Shown here one piece after another: positions 9,010 to 16,671 of a DNA stretch of 16,912 nt. The DNA is taken from assembly GCA_037439945.1 (NCBI GenBank), contig JBBIVA010000081.1:1-16912 (forward strand), given 5' to 3'. Origin of the DNA: CALEUX01 sp037439945 (lineage in GTDB: Bacteria; Bacteroidota; Bacteroidia; Bacteroidales; Marinilabiliaceae). Positions within the stretch are counted from its first letter, which is position 1; each line of letters begins with the position of its first letter. The notes beneath the pieces are model-generated. The model was not told where the DNA came from. It made no database searches and was given only the letters and a program-made list of their open reading frames with translations. The position numbers were made by a program, and so were the translations under genes.

Positions 9010-9017
9010 TACGTTTG
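9010..9017 (+). promoter_or_regulatory. possible -7 box for folP
   Basis: TACGTTTG matches the Bacteroidota -7 consensus TAnnTTTG and lies 32 nt before the folP ATG, a plausible leader distance. The nearest upstream TTG (8993-8995) is only 14 nt away instead of about 19, so the -33 element is poor. The 238-nt divergent region also has to hold the DUF1599 promoter, for which I found no convincing match. Confidence 0.35.
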
Positions 9018-9049
9018 TAAATAATTTATAATCAAGTTAAAATTATATA

Positions 9050-9937
9050 TTGATGGATAACGACACCAATTCTAAAATTGGCAATTACCTGAATACCCGG
9101 AATCTTATAAACTGCAGAGGCAAGTTACTTGACCTTTCTTCCCCCATTGTTATGGGAATTATTAACATTACACCCGATTCCTTTTTTGTTGGAAGCCGTT
9201 TTAATTCAGATGAAACTGTTTTAAAACGGGTTAATGAAATCGTTGACCAGGGAGGTACAATAATAGATATCGGCGCTTATTCATCACGTCCAGGTGCAAT
9301 ACATATACCTGTTAATGAGGAATTAAAAAGGTTAATGAAAATACTGGAACTAATAAGGAAATTCTACCCGCAAATTATTATATCTGTTGATACCTTTAGA
9401 GCTGAGGTGGCCTATAAAGCGGTTACAGGGTTCAATGTTGATATAATCAACGATATTTCGGGGGGTGAAATGGATGATAAAATGGTGGAAACTATTGCTA
9501 AACTAAATGTTCCGTATATTTTGATGCACATTAAGGGTACTCCTCAAACTATGGATCAAGACAGGGTTTATAAAGATGTAATTGCAGATGTTTCTGTTAA
9601 CCTGGCCGGAAAAATTAAGAAAGTAAGAGAGTCTGGTGTAAATGATATCATAATTGATCCCGGTTTTGGTTTTGGTAAAACACTTGATCAAAATTACCAG
9701 TTGCTTGGTAACCTTGAGCAGTTTAAACTATTTGAGTTACCAATTCTGGTGGGAATTTCAAGAAAATCAATGATTTATAATTTTCTAAATGGTTCCCCTG
9801 AAACCAGCCTTAACGGAACCACAGTTTTAAATACTATTGCATTGCAACGAGGGGCCAACATTTTAAGGGTTCACGATGTTAAAGATGCAGTGGAATGTAT
9901 TAATTTAGTGGAAAAATTAAAAAATGTCAACGCATAA
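9050..9937 (+). CDS. folP: dihydropteroate synthase
   Basis: FolP condenses 6-hydroxymethyl-7,8-dihydropterin diphosphate with p-aminobenzoate to give 7,8-dihydropteroate in folate synthesis; it is the sulfonamide target. The 295-residue protein shows the pterin-binding TIM-barrel motifs in order: MGIINITPDSF (35-45), DIGAYSSRPGA (73-83), SVDTFR (112-117), INDISGG (133-139), MHIKGTPQTM (159-168), DPGFGFGKT (203-211), GISRKSM (235-241) and RVHDV (273-277). The DIGAYSSRPGA loop differs from the common DIGGESTRPG, as I recall is usual in Bacteroidota. It starts ATGATG; the first ATG is used. cdaA follows after 57 nt on the same strand with no terminator between them, so the two are probably cotranscribed. 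Confidence 0.97.
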   Translation: MMDNDTNSKIGNYLNTRNLINCRGKLLDLSSPIVMGIINITPDSFFVGSRFNSDETVLKRVNEIVDQGGTIIDIGAYSSRPGAIHIPVNEELKRLMKILELIRKFYPQIIISVDTFRAEVAYKAVTGFNVDIINDISGGEMDDKMVETIAKLNVPYILMHIKGTPQTMDQDRVYKDVIADVSVNLAGKIKKVRESGVNDIIIDPGFGFGKTLDQNYQLLGNLEQFKLFELPILVGISRKSMIYNFLNGSPETSLNGTTVLNTIALQRGANILRVHDVKDAVECINLVEKLKNVNA

Positions 9938-9994
9938 AAATATGGTAATCATAGTGTTGTATTTAACTATTGTGAATATTAAAAGACAAATTTC

Positions 9995-10768
9995 ATGACA
10001 TTCCTTGATATTCGTTTAATAGATTTGGTTGACATTTTTCTGGTGGCCTACCTTATGTATAAGTTGTATAAGCTTATAAAGGGAACGGTAGCCTTAAATA
10101 TTTTCCTCGGAATTTTTGCATTTATTGTTTTCTGGTTAATGATCAAGGCACTTAATATGCAGTTATCATCAACCATTCTTGATAATTTTGTTAATGTTGG
10201 TGTACTGGCAATTATTATTGTTTTCCATCAGGAAATAAGACGATTTTTACTTTTAATAGGAAGCCGTTATCATCTGTACCAGCGTTTTTCTCTTGATCCC
10301 TTGTTTATTAGTAGCACACCCGGCATGATGAGTATTTATATTCAACCTGTTGTTAAGTCATGTGAGGATTTTTCCCGTTCTAAAACAGGAGCACTTATTG
10401 TTATAACACGAAAATCAGAATTGGTGGATTATGTGCAAACCGGTGAATTGCTGAATGCTGTTATATCAAGACAGTTGTTAAAATCAATTTTTTACAAAAA
10501 TAGTCCCTTACACGATGGTGCAATTATAATAAACCGGAGTAAAATAAAAGCTGCAGGGTGTATATTACCGGTTTCTCAAAATATGGAATTACCTAAACAA
10601 TACGGTCTGAGACACCGTGCCGCACTTGGAATTACTGAATCAACCGATGCTATTTCAATAGTAGTTTCAGAAGAAACAGGAAACATTTCGGTTTTCAGAA
10701 ATGGCAAAGGTGATTACAATATTTCTTCAGTCAAGCTGGAAAAAATACTTGAAGAAGCAATGAGTTGA
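9995..10768 (+). CDS. cdaA: membrane-bound diadenylate cyclase (c-di-AMP synthase)
   Basis: CdaA makes the second messenger c-di-AMP from two ATP. This 257-residue protein has the standard layout: three hydrophobic segments at about 10-28, 32-50 and 66-80, a short coil, then the DAC domain from about 105. The catalytic motifs DGA (174-176) and RHR (206-208) are intact, with GALIVI at 132-137 and SEETG at 226-230. It therefore looks like an active inner-membrane enzyme with a cytoplasmic catalytic domain. In Firmicutes cdaA sits with cdaR and glmM; here there is neither, and folP is the upstream neighbour. I see no c-di-AMP riboswitch in the window. Confidence 0.95.
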   Translation: MTFLDIRLIDLVDIFLVAYLMYKLYKLIKGTVALNIFLGIFAFIVFWLMIKALNMQLSSTILDNFVNVGVLAIIIVFHQEIRRFLLLIGSRYHLYQRFSLDPLFISSTPGMMSIYIQPVVKSCEDFSRSKTGALIVITRKSELVDYVQTGELLNAVISRQLLKSIFYKNSPLHDGAIIINRSKIKAAGCILPVSQNMELPKQYGLRHRAALGITESTDAISIVVSEETGNISVFRNGKGDYNISSVKLEKILEEAMS

Positions 10769-10866
10769 TTAAGAATGTGATTTACATGATTTGTTTTATA
10801 CAAATAATCGATTGATAAACTGGTTTTAAAAGAGTATGAATAGTAAATAAATTTTAATCCCATAAA

Positions 10867-11727
10867 ATGAAAGTTCTAATTTGTGGCATATCAGGATTAA
10901 TTGGAAAGGCTATTTCTGCTCATTTCAAAAAAAATGGATTTGAAGTTGGCAGTATAAAAAGGGAAGACTTATTAAAAGGTCCCCAAAAATTATCCCTTAT
11001 TATTGAAGGTTCAAATGTAATAATAAACCTGGCCGGTGCTCCTGTTTTAACCCGTTGGACTAATAGAAACAGGAATAAAATTTTTGAGAGCAGGGTAGGG
11101 ACTACAAGGCTTTTGGTAAGTGTAATAAATGGAATGATAAACCCTCCTGGTACTTTTATTTCTGTATCGGCGGTTGGAATTTATGATGGAACAAATACTC
11201 AAACAGAAAATTCAAATACCCTTTCAAACAGTTTTCTTGGTAATGTTTGTCAGGCATGGGAAGCGGAAGCAAAAAAAATTAATGCGACAGTAAGGTTATG
11301 TATTTTCAGGCTAGGTGTAGTTCTTTCATTAAAAGGCGGGGCTCTTAAGAAAATGATATTTCCTTTTAAATTGGGATTAGGCGGAACAATAGGTAATGGC
11401 AATCAATATTTCCCCTATATTCATATTAATGATGTATCAGAAGCATTTTTATGGTGTGTAAATAACCAAAAGGTTAAGGGGGTTTATAATTTAGTGGCAC
11501 CTCAAATTGTAAGGAATCAGGATTTTGTTAAAGTATTATCAGGATTGTTAAACAGGCCCTCTTTTTTTATAATACCTGAAACAATTATAAAATTGATATA
11601 TGGGAAAGCGGCTGAAACTATAATATCGGGTAAACAAGTTATTTGTGAAAGGCTCATAAATGAAGGGTTCGTTTTTAATTACCCAACATTGGAAATGGCC
11701 CTAACAGAAGAGATAAAAACAAATTAA
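10867..11727 (+). CDS. TIGR01777 family NAD(P)-dependent epimerase (YfcH-like)
   Basis: This 286-residue protein is an extended short-chain dehydrogenase/reductase of the TIGR01777/YfcH group. The N-terminus has the Rossmann nucleotide-binding motif CGISGLIG (6-13). It is followed by NLAGAP, the group-typical RWT..N...I..SRV.TT segment, SAVGIY, RLGVVLS..GGAL, and FPYIHINDV with a C-terminal substrate domain. The substrate and reaction are not established for the group. It lies 98 nt after cdaA and may be transcribed from the same message. Its TAA stop lies within the 9-bp target duplication of the mobile element immediately downstream, so the gene was not truncated by the insertion. Confidence 0.88.
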   Translation: MKVLICGISGLIGKAISAHFKKNGFEVGSIKREDLLKGPQKLSLIIEGSNVIINLAGAPVLTRWTNRNRNKIFESRVGTTRLLVSVINGMINPPGTFISVSAVGIYDGTNTQTENSNTLSNSFLGNVCQAWEAEAKKINATVRLCIFRLGVVLSLKGGALKKMIFPFKLGLGGTIGNGNQYFPYIHINDVSEAFLWCVNNQKVKGVYNLVAPQIVRNQDFVKVLSGLLNRPSFFIIPETIIKLIYGKAAETIISGKQVICERLINEGFVFNYPTLEMALTEEIKTN

Positions 11728-11732
11728 TAAAT
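11724..11732. repeat. left copy of 9-bp target site duplication
   Basis: TTAATAAAT directly abuts the left inverted repeat and is repeated exactly at 11951-11959. It contains the epimerase TAA stop. Confidence 0.85.
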
Positions 11733-11950
11733 CACTACTGTCCGATAAATTTTTCGATAAGATGCTATAATGCCGACTTATTGAGGTGTCCTTACAGGAC
11801 ACTACTGAAAATTGGGGTCGATTCATCTTTACCGATATTCAGTACCTGCCGGCACAGTACCGTTAGGGACTAAAGATCGGTAAAACACTTAATTGAGAAT
11901 TGAACTTTTGTCTCGTTAGGGACAAAATAACTTTTTATCGGATAGTAGTG
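11733..11950. mobile_element. 218-bp MITE-like non-autonomous element
   Basis: The ends are 17-bp terminal inverted repeats: CACTACTGTCCGATAAA at 11733-11749 and the complement of CACTACTATCCGATAAA at 11934-11950, with one mismatch. A perfect 9-bp duplication flanks both ends. There is no open reading frame of useful length inside, so it cannot encode a transposase and would need one in trans. The interior is rich in hairpins: a 7-bp perfect stem at 11786-11802, a 9-bp stem pairing 11828-11836 with 11876-11884, and a 9-bp stem (one G-U) with GTTA loop at 11906-11927. CGTTAGGGAC occurs twice, at 11861 and 11914. A 9-bp duplication fits some IS4- or IS1-like transposases, but the family cannot be set from this window. 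The last hairpin, followed by TAACTTTTTAT, might also terminate the upstream transcript. Confidence 0.85.
11906..11927 (+). terminator. hairpin inside the MITE, possible terminator
   Basis: TTTTGTCTC pairs with GGGACAAAA (one G-U pair) around a GTTA loop. Plus-strand sequence after it contains a short T-run at 11932-11936. It may end transcripts coming from the epimerase gene, but it may equally be only a structural part of the element. Confidence 0.35.
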
Positions 11951-11959
11951 TTAATAAAT
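11951..11959. repeat. right copy of 9-bp target site duplication
   Basis: TTAATAAAT is identical to 11724-11732 and begins at the first base after the right inverted repeat. Confidence 0.85.
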
Positions 11960-12200
11960 ATTAAAACCGTTTTGATAAAAACTTTTAATTTCATGTTGAA
12001 AGTTGAAGTCGGTAAGTTGCTATATGAATTTAATAAGCTGATTTACTGTCTTCTTTGGTTCTTGTAATTTAATATTGAATTGTGGAAAACTAAAATAGTT
12101 AACTTATAAGGATTATTTCAATTTTGTAGTAAATGAAATATTTGGCTGGAATAATTGTGTTTTGTGATAAATGAAGTTTAACTAAAAGTGTTAATAAACA
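11960..12200. other. AT-rich non-coding stretch before the acyltransferase gene
   Basis: After the element's right target duplication there are about 240 bases with no gene I can support. I found no clean TTG/TAnnTTTG pair; the best candidates miss two of eight -7 positions. The region presumably holds the promoter of the downstream acyltransferase gene. Confidence 0.4.
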
Positions 12201-13157
12201 ATGATAAACAAGGAGACTCTAAAAAAAATAAAAAGAAGGATAAAATATCCTGTATTGGTTTTTTTTATCCGTATATTTTTAATAATTGTAAGGTTTACAT
12301 CAAGAAAAGTTTTACTGATTATATGCAAAGGAATTGGAAAGTTAGCATTCTCACTTCTTAAAAAGGAAAGGGAGAAGACTTTAAAAAACCTTACCCTTGT
12401 ATATGGTAATACCAAAACAGGGAAAGAATTAAGGAAAATGGGGAGGAAAGTATTTATACATCAGGCAATAAATTTTGCCGATTACGTACATACATTCCAT
12501 TATACAACCCTGAAGCAGTTTTCAAAAATAATCGAAATTGAAGGGGAAGAGCATCTTAGGGAAGCATACAGTAAGGGAAAGGGAGTTTTATGCCTGATGG
12601 GACATTTGGGATCATGGGAATTTTCAGCTATAATGCCTCCATTAATGGGCTACGAAACTTCGGCAGTCAGCCGGACTATGCCTAATGAAAAAATTGATAA
12701 ATTAATTGTTGGCGGAAGAGAGAAACGGGGAATGAAAAATATTTCGCGGGGAAAAGTTTATGATCGTTTGGCTGAATTGTTAAAAAAGGGTGAATGTCTG
12801 ATTATAATGATTGATCAGGATACAATGGTAAAGGGCGTTTTCGTTGATTTTTTTGGAAAACAGGCCTACACCCCTGTTGGTGCAGCCCGACTGGCATTGG
12901 ATACCAATGCAACTGTGGTACCTATGTTTATGAGCCGGATGCCTGATAATAAGCATAAGTTTAAAATTCTACCGGCACTACCATTGGTACGGTCTGAAAA
13001 TCTGGAATCTGATTTGTATGAAAATACCAGGGTTTATACAAAAGCAATAGAAAACATGATAAAAGAAACACCCGAGCAATGGGTTTGGATGCACGAACGT
13101 TGGAAAACAACACCGGAAGATGTAGAAAAATTTCTTCAGAAAAAAAAGGGAGAATAA
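12201..13157 (+). CDS. LpxL/HtrB-type lysophospholipid/lipid A acyltransferase
   Basis: This 318-residue membrane-associated protein belongs to the HtrB/LpxL acyltransferase family, which adds a secondary acyl chain to lipid A precursors in Gram-negative bacteria. A basic N-terminus with one hydrophobic anchor (about 17-42) precedes the catalytic HX4E motif, GHLGSWE, with His135 and Glu140. IDQD (204-207), VDFFGKQAYTPVGAARLA (215-232) and the C-terminal WVWMHERWKT (294-303) are further family features. The start ATG at 12201 follows an AT-rich leader; an AAGGAG just inside the frame is coincidental, as no good ATG follows it. It stands alone between the mobile element and a convergent xerD. 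Relatives acting on other lipids, such as aminolipids, cannot be excluded. Confidence 0.92.
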   Translation: MINKETLKKIKRRIKYPVLVFFIRIFLIIVRFTSRKVLLIICKGIGKLAFSLLKKEREKTLKNLTLVYGNTKTGKELRKMGRKVFIHQAINFADYVHTFHYTTLKQFSKIIEIEGEEHLREAYSKGKGVLCLMGHLGSWEFSAIMPPLMGYETSAVSRTMPNEKIDKLIVGGREKRGMKNISRGKVYDRLAELLKKGECLIIMIDQDTMVKGVFVDFFGKQAYTPVGAARLALDTNATVVPMFMSRMPDNKHKFKILPALPLVRSENLESDLYENTRVYTKAIENMIKETPEQWVWMHERWKTTPEDVEKFLQKKKGE

Positions 13158-13258
13158 ATGGTAGTATTTTAAAAGGTAAATAATACTTTATTCCATCATT
13201 CTATTATTAAACTTATTACCTGATCGCAACTTTCTTAAAACTTCAGATATTTAAATAA

Positions 13259-13290
13259 AATAAGTCGCTTTCAGGTAACAGCGGCTTATT
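13259..13290. terminator. shared terminator hairpin between convergent genes
   Basis: AATAAGTCGCT pairs with AGCGGCTTATT as an 11-bp stem (one G-U or A-C depending on strand) around a 10-nt loop. It lies between the acyltransferase stop and the xerD stop, where a bidirectional terminator is expected. The T-tracts on both sides are short, so efficiency is uncertain. Confidence 0.6.
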
Positions 13291-13315
13291 AAATCATATA
13301 ATAACATTTTGCTAA

Positions 13316-14215
13316 TTAGGTTCTTGGATGATATTGCACTATTGTATTTTTAAGATATTCCTTATCAAGGTGAGTATAAATTTCAGTGGTGATTATTGAT
13401 TCATGCCCAAGCATTTCCTGCACCGCCCTAAGGTTGGCCCCGCCATCAATTAAATGTGTGGCAAATGAATGCCTGAATGTATGCGGGCTAATGTTTTTTT
13501 TGATATTCAGCATTTTGGTTATGTTTTTAATAATTGTGAAAATCATAACTCTCGATAGCTTTTTCCCTCTACGGTTCAGGAATAAAACATCACCATCCTT
13601 ACCAATAATTTTTAATGTTCTCCTGTACTCCCCTATATACAAATTTATTTCCTTAATAGCTTTATTGCTAATAGGAACCAAACGTTCCTTATTCCCCTTA
13701 CCCTCAATTTTAATAAAACCTGATTCAAAAAACAGGTTTGAAACTTTTAAATCAATAAGTTCAGATACCCTTAGTCCGCAACTGTACAGTGTTTCAAGAA
13801 TGGCTTTATTCCTTTGCCCCTCAGGTTTCTTTGTATCAACAGCATTAATTATGGTATCTATTTCTTCTACTGATAAAATCTCAGGCAATTTACGGCCCAC
13901 TTTGGGAGGTTCCAAAAGTGCAGTTGGGTCCTTTTCAACCTTCTCTTCAATCAGCAGGAACTTATAAAACGATTTAATCCCGCTAATAATTCGCGCCTGT
14001 GTGCGTGGGCTTATTCCTCTGTTACTCACAAATTCAATTAACCCCTTAAGGTGTGAAAGTGTAATCCCATCAGGGCCAAAATTATAATTGTGGTCTTTTA
14101 GGTATTGTACAAGTTTATATAAATCGGCAATATAGGCATTAATGGAATTATCAGACAGCCCCTTTTCCAGTTTCAGATAATTTCTGAATTCACCTATTTC
14201 TGTTTCCCAATTCAT
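13316..14215 (-). CDS. xerD: tyrosine recombinase XerD
   Basis: This 299-residue cytoplasmic site-specific recombinase has the usual XerC/D length. Residues 1-90 form the core-binding SAM-like domain (EFRNYLKLEKGLSDNSI.AY). The catalytic domain carries the complete active set: Arg149 in CGLRVSEL, Lys173 in EGKGNKER, His245 and Arg248 in SPHTFRHSFATHL, His271 in MLGHESI and nucleophile Tyr280 in EIYTHLD. The C-terminal tail YLKNTIVQYHPR is XerD-like. With a housekeeping location divergent from aroQ, it is more likely the chromosome-dimer resolvase than a mobile-element integrase; no integrated element borders it. XerC versus XerD naming is by resemblance only. Confidence 0.93.
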   Translation of the reverse strand: MNWETEIGEFRNYLKLEKGLSDNSINAYIADLYKLVQYLKDHNYNFGPDGITLSHLKGLIEFVSNRGISPRTQARIISGIKSFYKFLLIEEKVEKDPTALLEPPKVGRKLPEILSVEEIDTIINAVDTKKPEGQRNKAILETLYSCGLRVSELIDLKVSNLFFESGFIKIEGKGNKERLVPISNKAIKEINLYIGEYRRTLKIIGKDGDVLFLNRRGKKLSRVMIFTIIKNITKMLNIKKNISPHTFRHSFATHLIDGGANLRAVQEMLGHESIITTEIYTHLDKEYLKNTIVQYHPRT

Positions 14216-14247
14216 AATAATTAATTTTAAATTCTGTTTAACCGGAT

Positions 14248-14306
14248 TTATTGTTAAATTAAATGCTACCTATTGAAAAATAATTATTTGTAAAATTTAA
14301 CAATAA
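14248..14306. repeat. 13-bp perfect inverted repeat upstream of xerD
   Basis: TTATTGTTAAATT (14248-14260) and its exact complement AATTTAACAATAA (14294-14306) are 33 nt apart. Between them is the palindrome AAATAATTATTT (14278-14289). The arms bracket the proposed xerD promoter. The sequence is very AT-rich, so chance is not excluded. Confidence 0.6.
14275..14303 (-). promoter_or_regulatory. candidate xerD promoter
   Basis: On the minus strand TTG (14303-14301) is followed after 18 nt by TATTTTTC (14282-14275), seven of eight matches to TAnnTTTG. The predicted leader to the xerD ATG is about 50 nt. Confidence 0.45.
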
Positions 14307-14444
14307 CACTTTTTAATATTTTATGTTAATATAAGAAAGTATTTGACAAGAAGTTGTTAAAATTGCAAAAAAAGTTTATCAAATTACTAAATTGTTTGAT
14401 TAAAGTTTTGATTTACACTATTTTTTTATTTCAAGTAGTTATAG

Positions 14445-14452
14445 TATTTTTG
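14445..14452 (+). promoter_or_regulatory. candidate -7 box for aroQ
   Basis: TATTTTTG is a perfect match to the Bacteroidota -7 consensus, 23 nt before the aroQ ATG, and is followed by GTACCCGC, similar to the start region of the tRNA promoter in this window. No TTG lies at the expected -33 spacing. Confidence 0.55.
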
Positions 14453-14475
14453 TACCCGCAAACAATGAATTGTAA

Positions 14476-14901
14476 ATGAACATATTGATTATCAATGGTC
14501 CAAACCTGAATCTTTTAGGTGTACGGGAACCTGAAATATACGGAACGTTAACTTTTGAGTCTTATTTTGAAACTCTCAAACAAAACTTTCGCAATATCAA
14601 TCTCAGTTATTTTCAATCAAACCATGAAGGAGAAATAATTGATAAATTGCAAAGTGTAGGTTTTAACATTAATGGTATAATATTAAATGCAGGGGCCCTT
14701 ACCCATACTTCAATTGCCATAGCTGATGCAATTTCAGCCATAAAATCCCCGGTAATTGAAGTCCATATATCTAATGTTTATAAACGTGAGAGTTTTCGTC
14801 ATCATTCTTATATTTCGAATGTTGCTGTTGGTGTAATTTGTGGTTTCGGGATGGAATCATACAGGTTGGCACTATTGGCATTAATAAACAGCAAAAAGTA
14901 A
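14476..14901 (+). CDS. aroQ: type II 3-dehydroquinate dehydratase
   Basis: AroQ dehydrates 3-dehydroquinate to 3-dehydroshikimate in the shikimate pathway. The 141-residue protein has normal length for the flavodoxin-like dodecameric type II enzymes. The active-site parts are visible: NGPNLNLLGVREPEIYG at 7-23 with Arg17 and catalytic Tyr22, NHEGEIID at 49-56, LNAGALTHTS at 70-79 with Asn71, EVHISN at 96-101 with catalytic His97, and R.SFRH.S near 104-111. Its promoter box lies just upstream, and it precedes pyk on the same strand by about 200 nt, so the two may be transcribed separately. Confidence 0.97.
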   Translation: MNILIINGPNLNLLGVREPEIYGTLTFESYFETLKQNFRNINLSYFQSNHEGEIIDKLQSVGFNINGIILNAGALTHTSIAIADAISAIKSPVIEVHISNVYKRESFRHHSYISNVAVGVICGFGMESYRLALLALINSKK

Positions 14902-14998
14902 ATGTTTTGTTTTCTCTCCGGGTATATTTACAGTTATAAAAATGTTTTTTTTATTAACTCTGGTAAATTAAAATTTTCCATAAAACCTTTGAATAATA

Positions 14999-15028
14999 TT
15001 GACAGAATAATCCATTGTCTTATTTTAA
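14999..15028 (+). promoter_or_regulatory. weak candidate promoter for pyk
   Basis: TTG at 14999-15001 is followed after exactly 19 nt by TATTTTAA, six of eight matches to TAnnTTTG. It would give a leader of roughly 70 nt before the ATG at 15102. Confidence 0.3.
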
Positions 15029-15101
15029 CATATTAAATAATATTAAAAAGCCCCAAAACAATGGGCATGAACCATTTGAATTTTATATAAATTATTTACG
15101 A

Positions 15102-16532
15102 ATGAAAAAATACACCAAAATTGTAGCCACTATTTCTGACCAGAGATGTGAAGTTGAATTTATCAGAGAACTATATAAGGCCGGGATGAATGTTGTGCGA
15201 ATGAACACTGCCCATCTTGATTATGAAGGAATTTCAAGGATTATTGCCAATGTACGCACAGTTTCTGAAAAAATTGCATTACTTGTTGATACCAAAGGGC
15301 CTGAAATAAGAACTACCCAGTGTGACCAACCCATTGAGCTTAATGCTGGTGACCGGATAATAATTACCGGTAACCCAAAAGGCAAAACTACAAAGGGGTG
15401 TATTTGTGTTTCCTACCCCAAAATTGCAGAGGACGTTTCTATTGGCAGCCACATTTTAATTGATGATGGTGAAATTGATATGGTTGTTGTTGGCTCAGAT
15501 GGCACAAATTTACAATGTGATGTTTTAAATAATGGATTATTGGGTAGCCGCAAAAGTATAAATGTACCCGGGGTTCGTATTGACCTGCCATCATTAACCG
15601 ATAGGGACTATGAGTTTATAAAGTTCGCCATTGAAAATGAAATTGATTTTATAGCCCACTCATTTGTTCGTAATGCCGATGATGTACTGGAAATTCAGAA
15701 AATTCTTGATGCCCATGATAGTTCGGTTAAAATAATTGCCAAAATTGAAAACCAGGAAGGTGTTGAAAAAATAGAAGAAATACTTGAACATGTATATGGG
15801 GTTATGGTTGCCCGTGGAGACCTTGGTATTGAAATTCCGCAGGAGAAAATTCCTTTGGTGCAGCGACAATTGATCAGAAAATGCGTTGAAGCAAAAAAAC
15901 CGGTAATTGTAGCTACTCAAATGCTTCATTCAATGATTAAAAACCCCCGACCCACAAGGGCTGAGGTGACAGATGTGGCAAACGCAATTTATTACAGAAC
16001 TGATGCTATAATGCTAAGTGGAGAAACTGCATATGGAGACTACCCGGTTGAAGCGGTTAAAACTATGTCGAAAATTGCCATTGAGGTTGAGGCTGCCAAA
16101 GATGCAAGAAATGATATCCCAGTAGATTTGGTTAAACATGATATTACAGCATACCTAGCCGATACGGCTGTTAAAGCAGCCAGAGAATTACCAATAAAAG
16201 CTGTTTTAACCGATAGTTTAACAGGAAAAACTGCCCGGTACCTGGCAGCCTTTAGAGGTACAATACCTGTGGTGGCCCTTTGCTATAATAAAAGGGTTGG
16301 CCGGGAATTGGCATTATCATACGGAGTTTTTCCAAGGCTAACCGAACCCGGAAGTTCTAAAAGTGAGATAATGCACAAAACCATTAAAAAGCTAAAAAAG
16401 AAGGAGATATTAGCCAACGATGATCTAATAACATATTTGGGGGGAAGCTTTGGAATAGGAGGGGGTACAACCTACCTCGAAGTTATAACTGTAGATGGTT
16501 TTTTGAACAAAATTGACCGTTATCAGGATTAA
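15102..16532 (+). CDS. pyk: pyruvate kinase
   Basis: Pyruvate kinase converts phosphoenolpyruvate and ADP to pyruvate and ATP, the last step of glycolysis. I start at the ATG at 15102 (476 residues), where MKKYTKIVATIS aligns with the family's usual beginning; a longer frame from a TTG at 15015 would add 29 unrelated residues and run through a possible promoter. Motifs: VVRMNTAH (31-38) with Arg33, LVDTKGPEIRT (61-71), HSFVRNADDV (186-195), IIAKIEN (211-217) with catalytic Lys214, VARGDLGIEI (236-245), ATQMLHSMIKNPRPTRAEV (271-289) and MLSGETAYGDYP (304-315). Glu68 in GPEIRT is the residue typical of K+-dependent enzymes (Lys in K+-independent ones). The C-terminal domain from about 350 is the allosteric type, and the length shows no added PEP-utiliser domain. 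Confidence 0.97.
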   Translation: MKKYTKIVATISDQRCEVEFIRELYKAGMNVVRMNTAHLDYEGISRIIANVRTVSEKIALLVDTKGPEIRTTQCDQPIELNAGDRIIITGNPKGKTTKGCICVSYPKIAEDVSIGSHILIDDGEIDMVVVGSDGTNLQCDVLNNGLLGSRKSINVPGVRIDLPSLTDRDYEFIKFAIENEIDFIAHSFVRNADDVLEIQKILDAHDSSVKIIAKIENQEGVEKIEEILEHVYGVMVARGDLGIEIPQEKIPLVQRQLIRKCVEAKKPVIVATQMLHSMIKNPRPTRAEVTDVANAIYYRTDAIMLSGETAYGDYPVEAVKTMSKIAIEVEAAKDARNDIPVDLVKHDITAYLADTAVKAARELPIKAVLTDSLTGKTARYLAAFRGTIPVVALCYNKRVGRELALSYGVFPRLTEPGSSKSEIMHKTIKKLKKKEILANDDLITYLGGSFGIGGGTTYLEVITVDGFLNKIDRYQD

Positions 16533-16671
16533 TGACAGATAGCTGGTTTATGTTTTAAAAAAGAGATTGTTTTAAAGAAAGAAAAGTTTACCATGATTGC
16601 CGATTTACATCTATAGGGCATAAAAACTGCAATTATTGAAGAAAAATCAAATTCAAAATTGAGATTTCATG

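Noticed and set aside
11733..11950. The structured intergenic region as a riboswitch or CRISPR-like repeat
   Set aside because: Terminal inverted repeats with an exact target duplication explain it as an inserted element; there are no regularly spaced direct repeats, and it follows a stop codon rather than leading into a gene.
12191..12415. Minus-strand 74-codon frame over the start of the acyltransferase gene
   Set aside because: It is antisense to the anchor-coding region of a clear HtrB-family gene; its hydrophobic look comes from the AT-rich complement.
13386..13967. Plus-strand 193-codon frame opposite xerD
   Set aside because: xerD has all catalytic residues in the other strand; this frame has no motif and low-complexity composition.
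13316..14215. xerD as the integrase of an integrative element
   Set aside because: No att-like repeats, phage or conjugation genes flank it, the nearby tRNAs are intact, and the neighbours are core genes.
15015..15101. 29-residue N-terminal extension of pyruvate kinase from a TTG
   Set aside because: The family begins at MKKYTKIVATIS; the extension has no family resemblance and overlaps a possible promoter.
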